Positions 56,352 to 63,484 of a stretch of 64,000 nt of DNA are shown in pieces. Positions within the stretch are counted from its first letter, which is position 1; every line of letters begins with the position of its first letter. The notes below the pieces were generated by a model. It had not been told where the DNA came from and made no database searches. It saw nothing but the letters and a program-made list of their open reading frames with translations. The stretch covers positions 1 to 64,000 of the IMG/VR virus record IMGVR_UViG_3300033182_000991; one strand, given 5' to 3'. A program made the translations under genes and the position numbers. Origin of the DNA: a virus.

Positions 56352-57232
56352 AAGAAATAAAAGAATTAATAGGAGACATTCACTGTTCGGATACAGTGAA
56401 GTTTATGAATGAAATGCCTGAGAAGTCGATTGACTTGATTGTCACATCACCACCTTATGGGGTTGGGATTGACTATGACTGTTGGGACGATGATAAATAC
56501 TTTTCTGAGTATATGGAGTTTACTCGTGAATGGTTAAGTGCTGCGTACCGCGTGTTGAAAGACGATGGTCGTATTGCGGTAAACATTCCATATGAGATTA
56601 ACCGTCAGAAGAAAGGTGGTCGTATCTATTTCTCTGCGGAGATTTGGATGGTAATGAAACATCTGGGTTTCGGGTTCTTTGGTCTTGTGGATTTGGAAGA
56701 GAGTTCACCACACAGAAGTAAGACAACTGCTTGGGGTAGTTGGATGAGTCCATCCGCACCATACATCTACAATCCGAAAGAGTGTGTCATCTTAGCGTAT
56801 AAGAATCTTCCAAAGAAAAAAACAAAGGGAACACCTCAATGGGAAGGTGAATACCAAATGGTTCCAAACGAGAAGATTGAGGGTGAGTTCAGAAAGAAGT
56901 TGGTTTATGATGAGAAAGATAAGAAAGACTTTATGTCTTTGGTCTTCGGTCAGTGGAACTACTTTGCGGATACTCAACAGAAGACTAAGGCGACCTTCTC
57001 TTTGGACATTCCATACAGAGCGATTAAGATTATGTCTTACAAAGAAGATTTAGTATTTGACCCATTCAACGGTTCAGGAACAACATGTTTAGCTGCTGAG
57101 ATGTTGGGACGACCATGGTTGGGATGTGATATATCAAAGGACTATTGTGACGTTGCCAAAGAAAGACTCCAAGAGTATAAACTGGAACAGCAGCAGTTAG
57201 AAATTGTATTAGATGAGCATTCAAAACATTAA
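56348..57232 (+). CDS. Beta-class DNA methyltransferase (N4-cytosine or N6-adenine)
   Basis: The 294-residue enzyme has the catalytic TSPPYG (about 33-38, in IDLIVTSPPYGVGIDYD) before the SAM-binding FDPFNGSGTT (about 237-246), the order of the beta class. SPPY is typical of N4-cytosine enzymes but also of some N6-adenine ones. A central SKTTAWGSWMSPSAPYIYNP and the target-recognition region lie between. No restriction partner is seen. With the D12 enzyme, this phage may modify two different motifs. Confidence 0.92.
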   Translation: MKEIKELIGDIHCSDTVKFMNEMPEKSIDLIVTSPPYGVGIDYDCWDDDKYFSEYMEFTREWLSAAYRVLKDDGRIAVNIPYEINRQKKGGRIYFSAEIWMVMKHLGFGFFGLVDLEESSPHRSKTTAWGSWMSPSAPYIYNPKECVILAYKNLPKKKTKGTPQWEGEYQMVPNEKIEGEFRKKLVYDEKDKKDFMSLVFGQWNYFADTQQKTKATFSLDIPYRAIKIMSYKEDLVFDPFNGSGTTCLAAEMLGRPWLGCDISKDYCDVAKERLQEYKLEQQQLEIVLDEHSKH

Positions 57233-57383
57233 AGTGATTGATGGTGATACTTTGATAATCACCACAACAGACAACGAGGTAAGGTGGTACGATAAGAACA
57301 AACTCAGTGGACCACAGAGAGCGTGGTTTGATAACATCTTAGCTTGTAGTGTATCATTAGTAGACGAAACCCCTTCAAGATAA
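57213..57383 (+). CDS. Small hypothetical protein, 56 aa
   Basis: MSIQNIKVIDGDTLIITTTD, NEVRWYDKNKLSGPQRAWFD, NILACSVSLVDETPSR. Overlaps the methyltransferase by 20 nt; its last codons form part of the following terminator. Small beta-type protein of unknown role. Confidence 0.6.
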   Translation: MSIQNIKVIDGDTLIITTTDNEVRWYDKNKLSGPQRAWFDNILACSVSLVDETPSR

Positions 57384-57394
57384 GGGGTTTTTTC
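57367..57394 (+). terminator. Intrinsic terminator
   Basis: AAACCCCTT (57367-57375) pairs perfectly with AAGGGGTTT (57382-57390) around 6 nt, then a T-run. The left arm is inside the coding end of the small gene. Confidence 0.88.
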
Positions 57395-57404
57395 TTGTTA
57401 AGGA

Positions 57405-57412
57405 TATTTATA
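57405..57412 (+). promoter_or_regulatory. Putative late-promoter element TATTTATA
   Basis: TATTTATA, 15 nt before ATG 57428 of the lysozyme gene, right after a terminator, so this gene starts its own transcript. Confidence 0.55.
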
Positions 57413-57427
57413 GTAAAGATTTTGTTG

Positions 57428-58042
57428 ATGAGAAGATATAGAATGACTGAGTCAGAAAAGAAAAGGATATTAACTTTACATGAGACTGCCACAAAAAATG
57501 TATATTTGAGTGAACAGAGTAGTGAAGTTGACTTTGGGTATGGACATGAAGGTAAACCTGCTGGTCAAGAAGTGTTTGACCACATTAGGAGTTTTGAAAA
57601 GTTTGTTCCTTATGTTTATGATGACGCGGTTTTCCCATCAAAGCCTTATGACCCTAACTCAGGTAGTCCCAAGGGAACACTAACTATTGGTTATGGTACT
57701 ACTAACCCTGACATTATCCAAAAATATCTTAATAAAATGACTCAGGAAGAGGCAATGAGGCTTTCAGCTGAGGATATAAAAGACGCTGCGAAGACCGTTA
57801 AGGACTGGCAAAGTAAAGACCCTGAAAATCGAAAACTAACCAAGGGTATGTATATTGCTCTGATTGATATGGCGTATAATAGAGGTCGTACTAACTTCAT
57901 GCAGAGTGGGGTATTAAAACAAATCACAAAAGGAAATTATAAACAAGCCGCACAGGAAATATTAAATGGTAAAGGTATTTGGGGTCACCCAGAGAGATTG
58001 AAAAAAGACTATGAGATGTTCTGTAGAGACGGAGGTTGTTAA
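57428..58042 (+). CDS. GH24-type lysozyme with N-terminal [I/L]xE tag
   Basis: The 204-residue product starts MRRYRMTESEKKRILTLHET, reaches VYLSEQSSE at about residue 28-36, then has a T4-lysozyme-like domain: IRSFEKFVPYVYDDA with the catalytic Glu, GTLTIGYGTT with the Thr, MYIALIDMAYNRGRTNF (compare ALxxMVFNxG). These enzymes cut the MurNAc-GlcNAc bond. The tag ending in LSE, and the TATTTATA 15 nt upstream, point to a virion-carried lysozyme rather than a plain endolysin. ATG 57443 is an alternative start inside the tag. Confidence 0.85.
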   Translation: MRRYRMTESEKKRILTLHETATKNVYLSEQSSEVDFGYGHEGKPAGQEVFDHIRSFEKFVPYVYDDAVFPSKPYDPNSGSPKGTLTIGYGTTNPDIIQKYLNKMTQEEAMRLSAEDIKDAAKTVKDWQSKDPENRKLTKGMYIALIDMAYNRGRTNFMQSGVLKQITKGNYKQAAQEILNGKGIWGHPERLKKDYEMFCRDGGC

Positions 58043-58053
58043 ATTATAGACAG

Positions 58054-59469
58054 ATGAAAACATTATTAAAAGAAACGGGTTTACGTAACATTGGTGAGTT
58101 AGCCAAAAGATATCCAAAGGCAAAGATTTACTTCCACCAAGATTTGGATGGGGTAACAACAGCTTTGGCGATGAAGAATTATTTGGAAGACAATGGTATC
58201 AAAGTGGTTGATGCTGAGATTATCCAATACGGTGATAAAGAGTTTGCGGTTAAGAAACAAGATGCCACGGGTGATACGATGCCAGTCTTAGTTGACTTTG
58301 CTCACGGTAAACCAATGTTCGTTATCCACACTGACCACCACGATAGTCAAAGTGGTGTTGAAGGTGATACCGCCACATCATTTAGACCTTCACGTTCAAA
58401 TGTTGCAACAATCTCAGATGTGATGTCACCAAAGGACATCTTTCCTGCTGACGATATTACTTTAATTTCAACTGTGGATTCTGCAGACTTTGCTAAGTAT
58501 GGATTGAAACCAAAAGATATTATGAACTTCATCTTTAGATTAGATAAAGATAAGTCGCTACAAAAGAATAAAATGGCTTTAGGTTTGGCCGCAAACAAAT
58601 TGATGTTGGCGTATAAGAACAAACCTGGTTTTATGGAGGAGTTGGTGATGACATCAAAACCATCATTGTTGAACATCTTCCAAAACATTAGAAGAATTGC
58701 TGACAGAGAAAACTATGCGTCTCCATTGATGATGGCTGCGAATCAAGAAGACTACATTGAGCAGAGAAATCAAGACCCGAACCTTAATTATAAAGATGGT
58801 ATCATTTACCAATACGGTGGAGGTAAGATGTTCAAACCAGGTTCATACGACAGATACACACCATTTGAATTACATCCTGACGCTGACTTCTTAATTACGG
58901 TTTGGCCGATGGGATTGGTTCAGGCATCATGTAACCCATTCAAAAAAGAAAGAGAGTTAAAAGGTGTGAACTTAGGTGAGATTGCTCAAGAAGTGTTGAG
59001 TAAGTGGGAACCTAAATTAAGAGAGAAGATTATTCCTTTATCAACCATCAAATGGATTTCTGAGAGTAGTAAACAATTTGGTGAGGATTCTGTAGGTTTC
59101 ACAAACGCAGATTTGGAAGCGTTCTACGGTAAGAAGATTAGAGGAATGGAAGGTGGTGACCAGTATATGGAAAACCTAAAACAAATTATGGATAAGAACT
59201 TCTCTGAGTTAAGTGAAGATGAAATGAAAGTGTTGGACAACTTGGGTGTTCCTGCTTGGGAGATGATTCAAGCAAACTCAGGTGGTCACAAATGTATTAC
59301 AAATATTTCAGCTCTTAACTACTTTGGTAGAAGTAACAGACCTCCTCAAGGTGGATACAAATATAACAGAGGTGGTGGAGATGCACCATACGTTAAGTTC
59401 GCTAAGATGATAGGACAGGAGTTCTATAGAATATTAAGGGAAAAGATTGACGGAAGTAAATCAGAATAA
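58054..59469 (+). CDS. DHH-family phosphoesterase-like protein
   Basis: The 471-residue protein (ATG 58054, MKTLLKETGLRN) carries IYFHQDLDGVTTALAMKNYL (DxDG motif, about 24-43), VLVDFAHG and FVIHTDHHDSQ (DHH motif, about 90-97), then VDSADFAKY and a C-terminal GGHKCITNISALNYFG that resembles the GGHxxA of the DHHA1 domain. DHH enzymes include RecJ, NrnA and cyclic-dinucleotide phosphodiesterases. The phage could use it to degrade short oligonucleotides or cyclic-dinucleotide immune signals. The opening LLKE fits the tag pattern loosely. Confidence 0.82.
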   Translation: MKTLLKETGLRNIGELAKRYPKAKIYFHQDLDGVTTALAMKNYLEDNGIKVVDAEIIQYGDKEFAVKKQDATGDTMPVLVDFAHGKPMFVIHTDHHDSQSGVEGDTATSFRPSRSNVATISDVMSPKDIFPADDITLISTVDSADFAKYGLKPKDIMNFIFRLDKDKSLQKNKMALGLAANKLMLAYKNKPGFMEELVMTSKPSLLNIFQNIRRIADRENYASPLMMAANQEDYIEQRNQDPNLNYKDGIIYQYGGGKMFKPGSYDRYTPFELHPDADFLITVWPMGLVQASCNPFKKERELKGVNLGEIAQEVLSKWEPKLREKIIPLSTIKWISESSKQFGEDSVGFTNADLEAFYGKKIRGMEGGDQYMENLKQIMDKNFSELSEDEMKVLDNLGVPAWEMIQANSGGHKCITNISALNYFGRSNRPPQGGYKYNRGGGDAPYVKFAKMIGQEFYRILREKIDGSKSE

Positions 59470-59817
59470 TGAGAAGGAGACTTTGTCTCCTTTTTTTATG
59501 CCGAGTTGTTTTGTCATACCTGCTGGTAGTTCCAATACTTTATCACCATAACCAGTATAAGATTCACATTCCAACTCATCTTTACAGATAGGACAATTTT
59601 CGTGGATGGTATCTACTTCGTCGTTATTGATAAAAATAATATCCAAAGGAACAATACAATCAAACATCCAAAACGATTGTTCACCTTTGGTTGGCATCAA
59701 GAAATACATACCTTGAAACTCATCATTAAAACGCTGTCCTTGCATTCCTTTGGTGATGGCTTCTTTGGTAACACAAAGTTTAACTTTGATATCTGTATTT
59801 CCTATTGAAACTTTCAT
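59461..59817 (-). CDS. DUF192 protein
   Basis: The 118-residue product (start complement of 59815-59817, MKVSIGNTDIKVKLCVTKEA) matches DUF192: KGMQGQRF, GMYFLMPTKGEQSFWMFDCI, PLDIIFINND and VLELPAGMTKQLGIKKGDKV. This small beta-barrel family is widespread in marine bacteria and phages with no known function. The frame extends to 59976, but similarity begins at 59817. Converges with the DHH gene, overlapping by 9 nt. Confidence 0.85.
   Translation of the reverse strand: MKVSIGNTDIKVKLCVTKEAITKGMQGQRFNDEFQGMYFLMPTKGEQSFWMFDCIVPLDIIFINNDEVDTIHENCPICKDELECESYTGYGDKVLELPAGMTKQLGIKKGDKVSFSLF
59474..59497. terminator. Intrinsic terminator inside the DUF192 coding end
   Basis: AAGGAGAC (59474-59481) pairs with GTCTCCTT (59485-59492) around TTT, followed by T5. 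It ends the DHH transcript while lying within the last codons of the opposite gene. Confidence 0.8.
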
Positions 59818-59822
59818 ATACT

Positions 59823-59830
59823 TATAAATA
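59823..59830 (-). promoter_or_regulatory. TATTTATA element close to a start codon
   Basis: Minus-strand TATTTATA ends 5 nt before the DUF192 start, in the 29-nt divergent gap to the Nudix gene. Confidence 0.35.
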
Positions 59831-59846
59831 TCTAAACAATCATAAT

Positions 59847-60254
59847 ATGAATAAATACGGAGGAGTAATTGTAAGGTGTAACAATAAGGTATTGTTATGT
59901 AAAAGAAATGCTGAAGGCTCATTACCTGGTCATTGGTCGTGTCCGGCTGGTAGTGTTGAAGAAGGTGAAGAACCATTGAAAGGTGCGATGAGAGAGTTTT
60001 TTGAAGAAACTAACATCAAACTATTGAAAACGCCACAGTTTTGTGGTATAATTAAGAGAACCAATAGAGACGGTAGTGAGATTAAAGGTGAAATGTATTG
60101 TTACCTTTATGATTGTGAAGAAGAAGTATATCCTGATTTAGATAAAGCTAAGGACGGTGATGAACATACAGAATGTGGTTACTTCGGAAAAGACGAGTTA
60201 CCTTCTCCAATGACGGAACAATTTAATAAATTACTAAATATAATCTTAAAATGA
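59847..60254 (+). CDS. Nudix hydrolase
   Basis: The 135-residue protein (start ATG 59847, MNKYGGVIVRCNNKVLLCKR) has the complete Nudix box GSVEEGEEPLKGAMREFFEE, T, I (about 36-58, Gx5Ex7REUxEExGU). SLPGHWSCPAGS precedes it. Nudix enzymes split nucleoside diphosphates linked to another group; specificity cannot be read here. Overlaps the next gene by 4 nt. Confidence 0.92.
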   Translation: MNKYGGVIVRCNNKVLLCKRNAEGSLPGHWSCPAGSVEEGEEPLKGAMREFFEETNIKLLKTPQFCGIIKRTNRDGSEIKGEMYCYLYDCEEEVYPDLDKAKDGDEHTECGYFGKDELPSPMTEQFNKLLNIILK

Positions 60255-60466
60255 GTTTAATGTATCAAGCCCTCGTAGCAAAATACGAAGCAGACCTTTT
60301 AGAAGCAAAGGCAACCTTAGAAGTTTACCTAAACAATTCAGTTGGTATTGGTGAACACCCTCAACACTTGGAAGAAATGGACAAGATGGTCGGGAGAATG
60401 GAATCTGCAAGTGGAAAATTAAAAGCGCTTAAATCTAATTTCAATGAAAAGGGTATGGCAATCTAA
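60251..60466 (+). CDS. Hypothetical helical protein, 71 aa
   Basis: MSLMYQALVAKYEADLLEAK starts a protein of two helices joined by GIGEHPQHLEEMD. The pattern suggests a helical hairpin or coiled coil. Overlaps Nudix (ATGA) and the next small gene (23 nt). Role unknown. Confidence 0.7.
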   Translation: MSLMYQALVAKYEADLLEAKATLEVYLNNSVGIGEHPQHLEEMDKMVGRMESASGKLKALKSNFNEKGMAI

Positions 60467-60566
60467 CGAGCCACTAAGGAAACATTCAGGGTATTTCAAA
60501 CTATCTTATAACCCAATGGGTTACATCATAAAGGAAATGACCAAAAAAATTAAGAAAACTGCTTGA
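60444..60566 (+). CDS. Tiny basic protein, 40 aa
   Basis: MKRVWQSNEPLRKHSGYFKL, SYNPMGYIIKEMTKKIKKTA. Overlaps the upstream gene by 23 nt and ends inside the following terminator. Short and basic; coding status likely but not certain. Confidence 0.5.
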   Translation: MKRVWQSNEPLRKHSGYFKLSYNPMGYIIKEMTKKIKKTA

Positions 60567-60582
60567 CCGAGCAGTTTTTTTT
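60555..60582 (+). terminator. Intrinsic terminator
   Basis: AAAACTGCT (60555-60563) pairs with AGCAGTTTT (60570-60578) around 6 nt and runs into a T-tract. Ends the Nudix operon. Confidence 0.88.
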
Positions 60583-60665
60583 ATTATCTTCATATAACTT
60601 TTGACAGATAAGGGAATATTTATACTTTACCCTACTGATTTAATCAGAAAAATTTGTTAAAATAA

Positions 60666-60697
60666 TTTGACACTTCCAAAAATATGTTTTAGATTTG
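60666..60697 (+). promoter_or_regulatory. Consensus Bacteroidota promoter of the large RNA
   Basis: TTTG (60666-60669), 20 nt, TAGATTTG (60690-60697), an exact consensus match. No coding gene starts within the next 900 nt, so it must serve the non-coding transcript. Confidence 0.85.
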
Positions 60698-60703
60698 TCA
60701 AAG

Positions 60704-61583
60704 TTCTTTGAAATATTGGTCATGTTTATGGACCGACTTTTGTATTATCTCTTCGGAGATTATCCTTTCCAAAGGAGTTGGACATAGACAGACACGGCGG
60801 TTTAGCGTCGTTAGATAACCCCTGTGAGGGGACTAAAGGGATTGAAGCGGGATTAGTACACCGTGGATATTCGCAGTCGTGAGGCTGACAACTAAACAAA
60901 GTGGCTACGGCTGATTCCCCGAGGGCAACTGCTGGGGGGAAGAGGTTACTCTGAGTCCGTGGAATATCAGAGTTGAGATGGTGACATCAACAGGAAAAGC
61001 TACAGGTGACGGTTCGACACACTCTGCAAGGTGTCGTAGGGCTGGGTACCAGTCTGATGGGTTTCCGAGACGTTAAAGTCTACGAAGTCCTGACTGACCG
61101 TAAGTTTGCAGACTTACAGAGAGGTGTGAAGCATTCTGTTCTCCAAAGGAACGGACCTTCTCCCGAAGCACATCTTTCCTTCTTCCACAATGCTAATTTA
61201 ATTAATCAATTAAATACGAGCAAGAGTCTTCGGGCGTTGACAACGAAAGGTGTCTAAAACTCCGAGTGTAAACTAACGGAGTCATTGATAGACCGCAAGT
61301 CTTTCAATGTCAATTACAAAAGACCTGTTGGGACGGCCATCCCTTCATGAACTCGCAAGGTTCAACAGAGTTAAGTAGTAGTTGAGTAGTTGTTAACGAA
61401 TACGAGTGGTTAACGTAAGTAACCGACACTGACTTGATACGATAGGCAACTATTGTGGACAATGTGAGCAACCGACTATTAGGGTACACTCACGAAAGAC
61501 AGGTCACATAAACGTGTAGTCTCAGCGTTCTATACCTCATATACCTTCCTTGACCTCGGTGCTAACCCACCGAGGTTTTTTTT
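60704..61583 (+). ncRNA. Large structured non-coding RNA, ~880 nt
   Basis: A self-contained unit from a consensus promoter to a strong terminator without a credible gene. Local helices: UUCG-capped ATCTC/GAGAT (60747-60760); CAGTC-GTGA-GGCTG (60874-60887); TTCCCC/GGGGAA (60915-60920, 60936-60941); ACTCTGA/TCAGAGT (60948-60954, 60967-60973); GTAAGT/ACTTAC (61100-61105, 61112-61117); ATTTAATT/AATTAAAT (61196-61215); ACTCCG/CGGAGT (61259-61264, 61277-61282); CATTGA/TCAATG enclosing AGAC/GTCT (61283-61309). Base composition is more even than in the flanking AT-rich genes. Size, phage setting and ornate folding recall the GOLLD and ROOL classes; I cannot tell whether it belongs to either. Too long and without the landmarks for tmRNA or RNase P. 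The stretch 60583-60665 before the promoter holds nothing I recognise. Confidence 0.8.
61553..61583 (+). terminator. Intrinsic terminator of the large RNA
   Basis: ACCTCGGTG (61553-61561) pairs perfectly with CACCGAGGT (61568-61576) around 6 nt, followed by T8. Confidence 0.92.
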
Positions 61584-61592
61584 ATGCTCTTA

Positions 61593-61624
61593 GTTGTTTG
61601 ATAAGAAAATATTTCTTATCTTTG
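61593..61624 (+). promoter_or_regulatory. Bacteroidota-type promoter
   Basis: TATCTTTG (61617-61624) with GTTG 20 nt upstream (61593-61596) and a TTTG 16 nt upstream (61597-61600). Precedes the gene at 61633 with a very short leader. Confidence 0.6.
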
Positions 61625-61632
61625 TATAACAA

Positions 61633-61920
61633 ATGAAGACAACTATGGTATTAGAAAGAAACATCAAAATCATCCACCCACAATTCGGAGAACTATTGAA
61701 CGACTTCTACAATGACGAGGTTCAGTTTAAGTTGTTCCTTCAGATGGTTCACTCTTGTGTGGAGTTGAAGCAGGACCTATCGTTCTTCAACGGTCGTGAT
61801 TTCTACGTTCATGTTCCTTACGAACTTCTTCGTCAATCCATCATCTTGGGTAATACTAAACCTCAGGAGGAATTGACTTTGGGTCAGTATGCTGTCCGTA
61901 AATCTAAGATGGAGGAGTAA
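61633..61920 (+). CDS. Hypothetical protein, 95 aa
   Basis: MKTTMVLERNIKIIHPQFGE, LLNDFYNDEVQFKLFLQMVH, then FYVHVPYELLRQSIIL and a charged tail. Leads a three-gene operon of small unknown proteins. Mixed alpha/beta pattern; no family recognised. Confidence 0.65.
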   Translation: MKTTMVLERNIKIIHPQFGELLNDFYNDEVQFKLFLQMVHSCVELKQDLSFFNGRDFYVHVPYELLRQSIILGNTKPQEELTLGQYAVRKSKMEE

Positions 61921-61923
61921 GTT

Positions 61924-62085
61924 ATGGAGAAGTCGGTCATTGAACAAGCTATAGATATCTTTGAGGTCCACTCAAATGTATACCGTGATAAAAAAAATGA
62001 ATCACCTGAAATGGAGTTTTATTATAGAGGCAAAGCGGAAGCTTACGAACAGGCTATTCAGGTTCTAAAATCGTTATCTTCATAA
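61924..62085 (+). CDS. Small hypothetical protein, 53 aa
   Basis: MEKSVIEQAIDIFEVHSNVY, RDKKNESPEMEFYYRGKAEA, YEQAIQVLKSLSS: helical, with a YYRGKAEAYEQAI segment that resembles a TPR-type helix pair. Starts 3 nt after the previous stop. Confidence 0.6.
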   Translation: MEKSVIEQAIDIFEVHSNVYRDKKNESPEMEFYYRGKAEAYEQAIQVLKSLSS

Positions 62086-62088
62086 GTT

Positions 62089-62283
62089 ATGTATAAGGTC
62101 GGTGGTAGTGTTGTGATTCCTGAGACAAAGGAAATCAAGGAAATTAAAGAGATTGAGAGGTTCGAAGATGACGTTGTTATTTACACTACCGATGGAATGG
62201 CTTATGGTATTAGGGAATGTAGAACAGTGGATGACGCATTCAATGAAGAAATAGAAAAACTATTAGGTAAATGGAAAGTCTAA
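62089..62283 (+). CDS. Small hypothetical protein, 64 aa
   Basis: MYKVGGSVVIPETKEIKEIK, EIERFEDDVVIYTTDGMAYG, IRECRTVDDAFNEEIEKLLG. Beta-type N-terminal half (a short barrel-like pattern) and a helical end. Last gene of the small operon. Confidence 0.6.
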   Translation: MYKVGGSVVIPETKEIKEIKEIERFEDDVVIYTTDGMAYGIRECRTVDDAFNEEIEKLLGKWKV

Positions 62284-62331
62284 AATTACAATGGTAAACT
62301 TGATTTAATAGTTGAATAGGTTTATCATTTA

Positions 62332-62418
62332 TTTCCCGAAAGGGTGGTGGAGTAGCCGACCTCACGTATAGCCGTGTCGGCCCCAAAGGTGGAGAGTTTT
62401 TTTCTCCACCTTTTTTAT
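62332..62418 (+). ncRNA. Structured leader or attenuator-like RNA
   Basis: CCC-GAAA-GGG (62335-62344), GCCGA/TCGGC with inner CACG/CGTG (62355-62380), then a terminator hairpin AAAGGTGGAG/CTCCACCTTT with a T-tract. GGTGGAG occurs twice (62346-62352 and 62388-62394) and either copy can pair with CTCCACC (62404-62410), so two exclusive folds are possible upstream of the M23 gene. May also just be the terminator of the small operon. Confidence 0.5.
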
Positions 62419-62437
62419 TTCCATGATATTTATGAGT

Positions 62438-63049
62438 ATGAATTTTATAAAAATACTTTCTGACGTTATTAGTGAACAGCCAAGACCGAGACAAGGTGCG
62501 TCACCAATCGGTGGGGGTGTTACGTCAAGTGGTGGTGCCGGTGTAAACGCAGGTGCAAACGCTGCCCAATCAAATAGTTCATCAAGTGGTTGGTCAAGAG
62601 TTTCTTCACATAGTTGGAAAAGTGGTAGTAAAATAGATTCACCATTGAAAAATCCTGGCAAATGTAAAAACTACGGTCAGTACAGAGGTTCAGGGCGTGG
62701 GTATCATAATGCTTGTGATATTTCAGTAAATGTTGGAACTGCAGTATTTGCACCTCATGATGGTACTTTCACTGAAGTGGATAACAGTGTATGTGGTAAT
62801 GGTATTATTATCAAAGGTCAAGATGAAAATGGTAAGGAATTACATTCAGGATTCTGTCACCTTAGAGGTCGTGAAGTGCCTTCTGACGGTAAGGTAAAAA
62901 AAGGTGACCTAATTGGGTTTACTGGTGGTGGTTATGTACATGGTTCACAAACAGAAAAAGAGCCAGGTGCGGGTAGAAGTTCAGGACCTCACTTACATTG
63001 GACTTTCAAAGTAGGGGGACAACCAACAAATCCGTATACCTATAATTAA
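62438..63049 (+). CDS. M23 peptidase (lysostaphin-like) with N-terminal tag
   Basis: The 203-residue product begins MNFIKILSDVISEQ, a tag ending in ISE, followed by a Gly/Ser/Asn-rich linker (about 18-55). The M23 domain has YHNACDISVNVGTAVFAPHD (His and Asp zinc ligands in HNACD), then a variable loop, and GRSSGPHLHWTFKVGG with the HLH ligand. M23 enzymes cut peptide cross-bridges in peptidoglycan. With the tag, it may ride in the virion to open the wall at entry. ATG 62423 is in frame but would overlap the TATTTATG element, so I use 62438. Confidence 0.85.
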   Translation: MNFIKILSDVISEQPRPRQGASPIGGGVTSSGGAGVNAGANAAQSNSSSSGWSRVSSHSWKSGSKIDSPLKNPGKCKNYGQYRGSGRGYHNACDISVNVGTAVFAPHDGTFTEVDNSVCGNGIIIKGQDENGKELHSGFCHLRGREVPSDGKVKKGDLIGFTGGGYVHGSQTEKEPGAGRSSGPHLHWTFKVGGQPTNPYTYN

Positions 63050-63068
63050 TTTTATTGGAAACATAATA

Positions 63069-63076
63069 TATTTATA
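63069..63076 (+). promoter_or_regulatory. Putative late-promoter element TATTTATA
   Basis: TATTTATA lies 16 nt before ATG 63093. Confidence 0.5.
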
Positions 63077-63092
63077 AATAAAGATAAAAAGT

Positions 63093-63392
63093 ATGGCAAA
63101 CATTATTCTAACAGAAGCACAATTGGAGAGGTTGAAGGCTTCCTTGACTGAAGGAAAATATGATGGGTCGTACATGGCGAAACAACAACTCTTTACCATC
63201 GCCACCTTAGCATATAAGATGTGGGAGATGATGGAAGATGGTGAACAATTGGAAGATTGGATGGAGAGTAAGTTGGCTCAAGCAGAACAAGGCGTAGTTG
63301 CCGTAGTGAAAGCGTACATGTATGATGAGGTCGAGGAAGAATTAACAGGTATGAGTAAATTAGACTATTCCGATTTAGTCATCGGAAAATAG
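63093..63392 (+). CDS. Tagged hypothetical protein, 99 aa
   Basis: MANIILTEAQLERLKASLTE then GKYDGSYMAKQQ: the clearest complete tag, a short amphipathic helix with two [I/L]TE motifs and cleavage-like LTE-G. The rest is helical and acidic (MWEMMEDGEQLEDWMESKLA). Small, late-type and tagged, so a head-packaged or capsid-associated protein is likely. Unknown family. Confidence 0.68.
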   Translation: MANIILTEAQLERLKASLTEGKYDGSYMAKQQLFTIATLAYKMWEMMEDGEQLEDWMESKLAQAEQGVVAVVKAYMYDEVEEELTGMSKLDYSDLVIGK

Positions 63393-63415
63393 GTGAAAAA
63401 ATAATTGATTATTAA

Positions 63416-63450
63416 GACCCCTTTGTTATAATAGACGAAGGGGTTTTTTA
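63416..63450 (+). terminator. Intrinsic terminator
   Basis: ACCCCTT (63417-63423) pairs with AAGGGGT (63438-63444) with a 14-nt loop, followed by TTTTTT. Confidence 0.8.
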
Positions 63451-63484
63451 ATGCCCGATTAACAATAACAATAACAAAAATATT

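Noticed and set aside
59818-59976. 53-residue N-terminal extension of the DUF192 protein
   Set aside because: The extension lies over the start of the divergent Nudix gene and the DUF192 similarity begins at the inner ATG.
61010-61030. GGTTCGA T-loop-like sequence, possible tRNA
   Set aside because: No matching acceptor stem, anticodon arm or D-arm can be drawn around it.
61006-61257. 83-aa open frame inside the large RNA
   Set aside because: It starts in the middle of the structured region, has no domain, no nearby start signal, and overlaps several hairpins; stop-free length is not surprising at this more even base composition.
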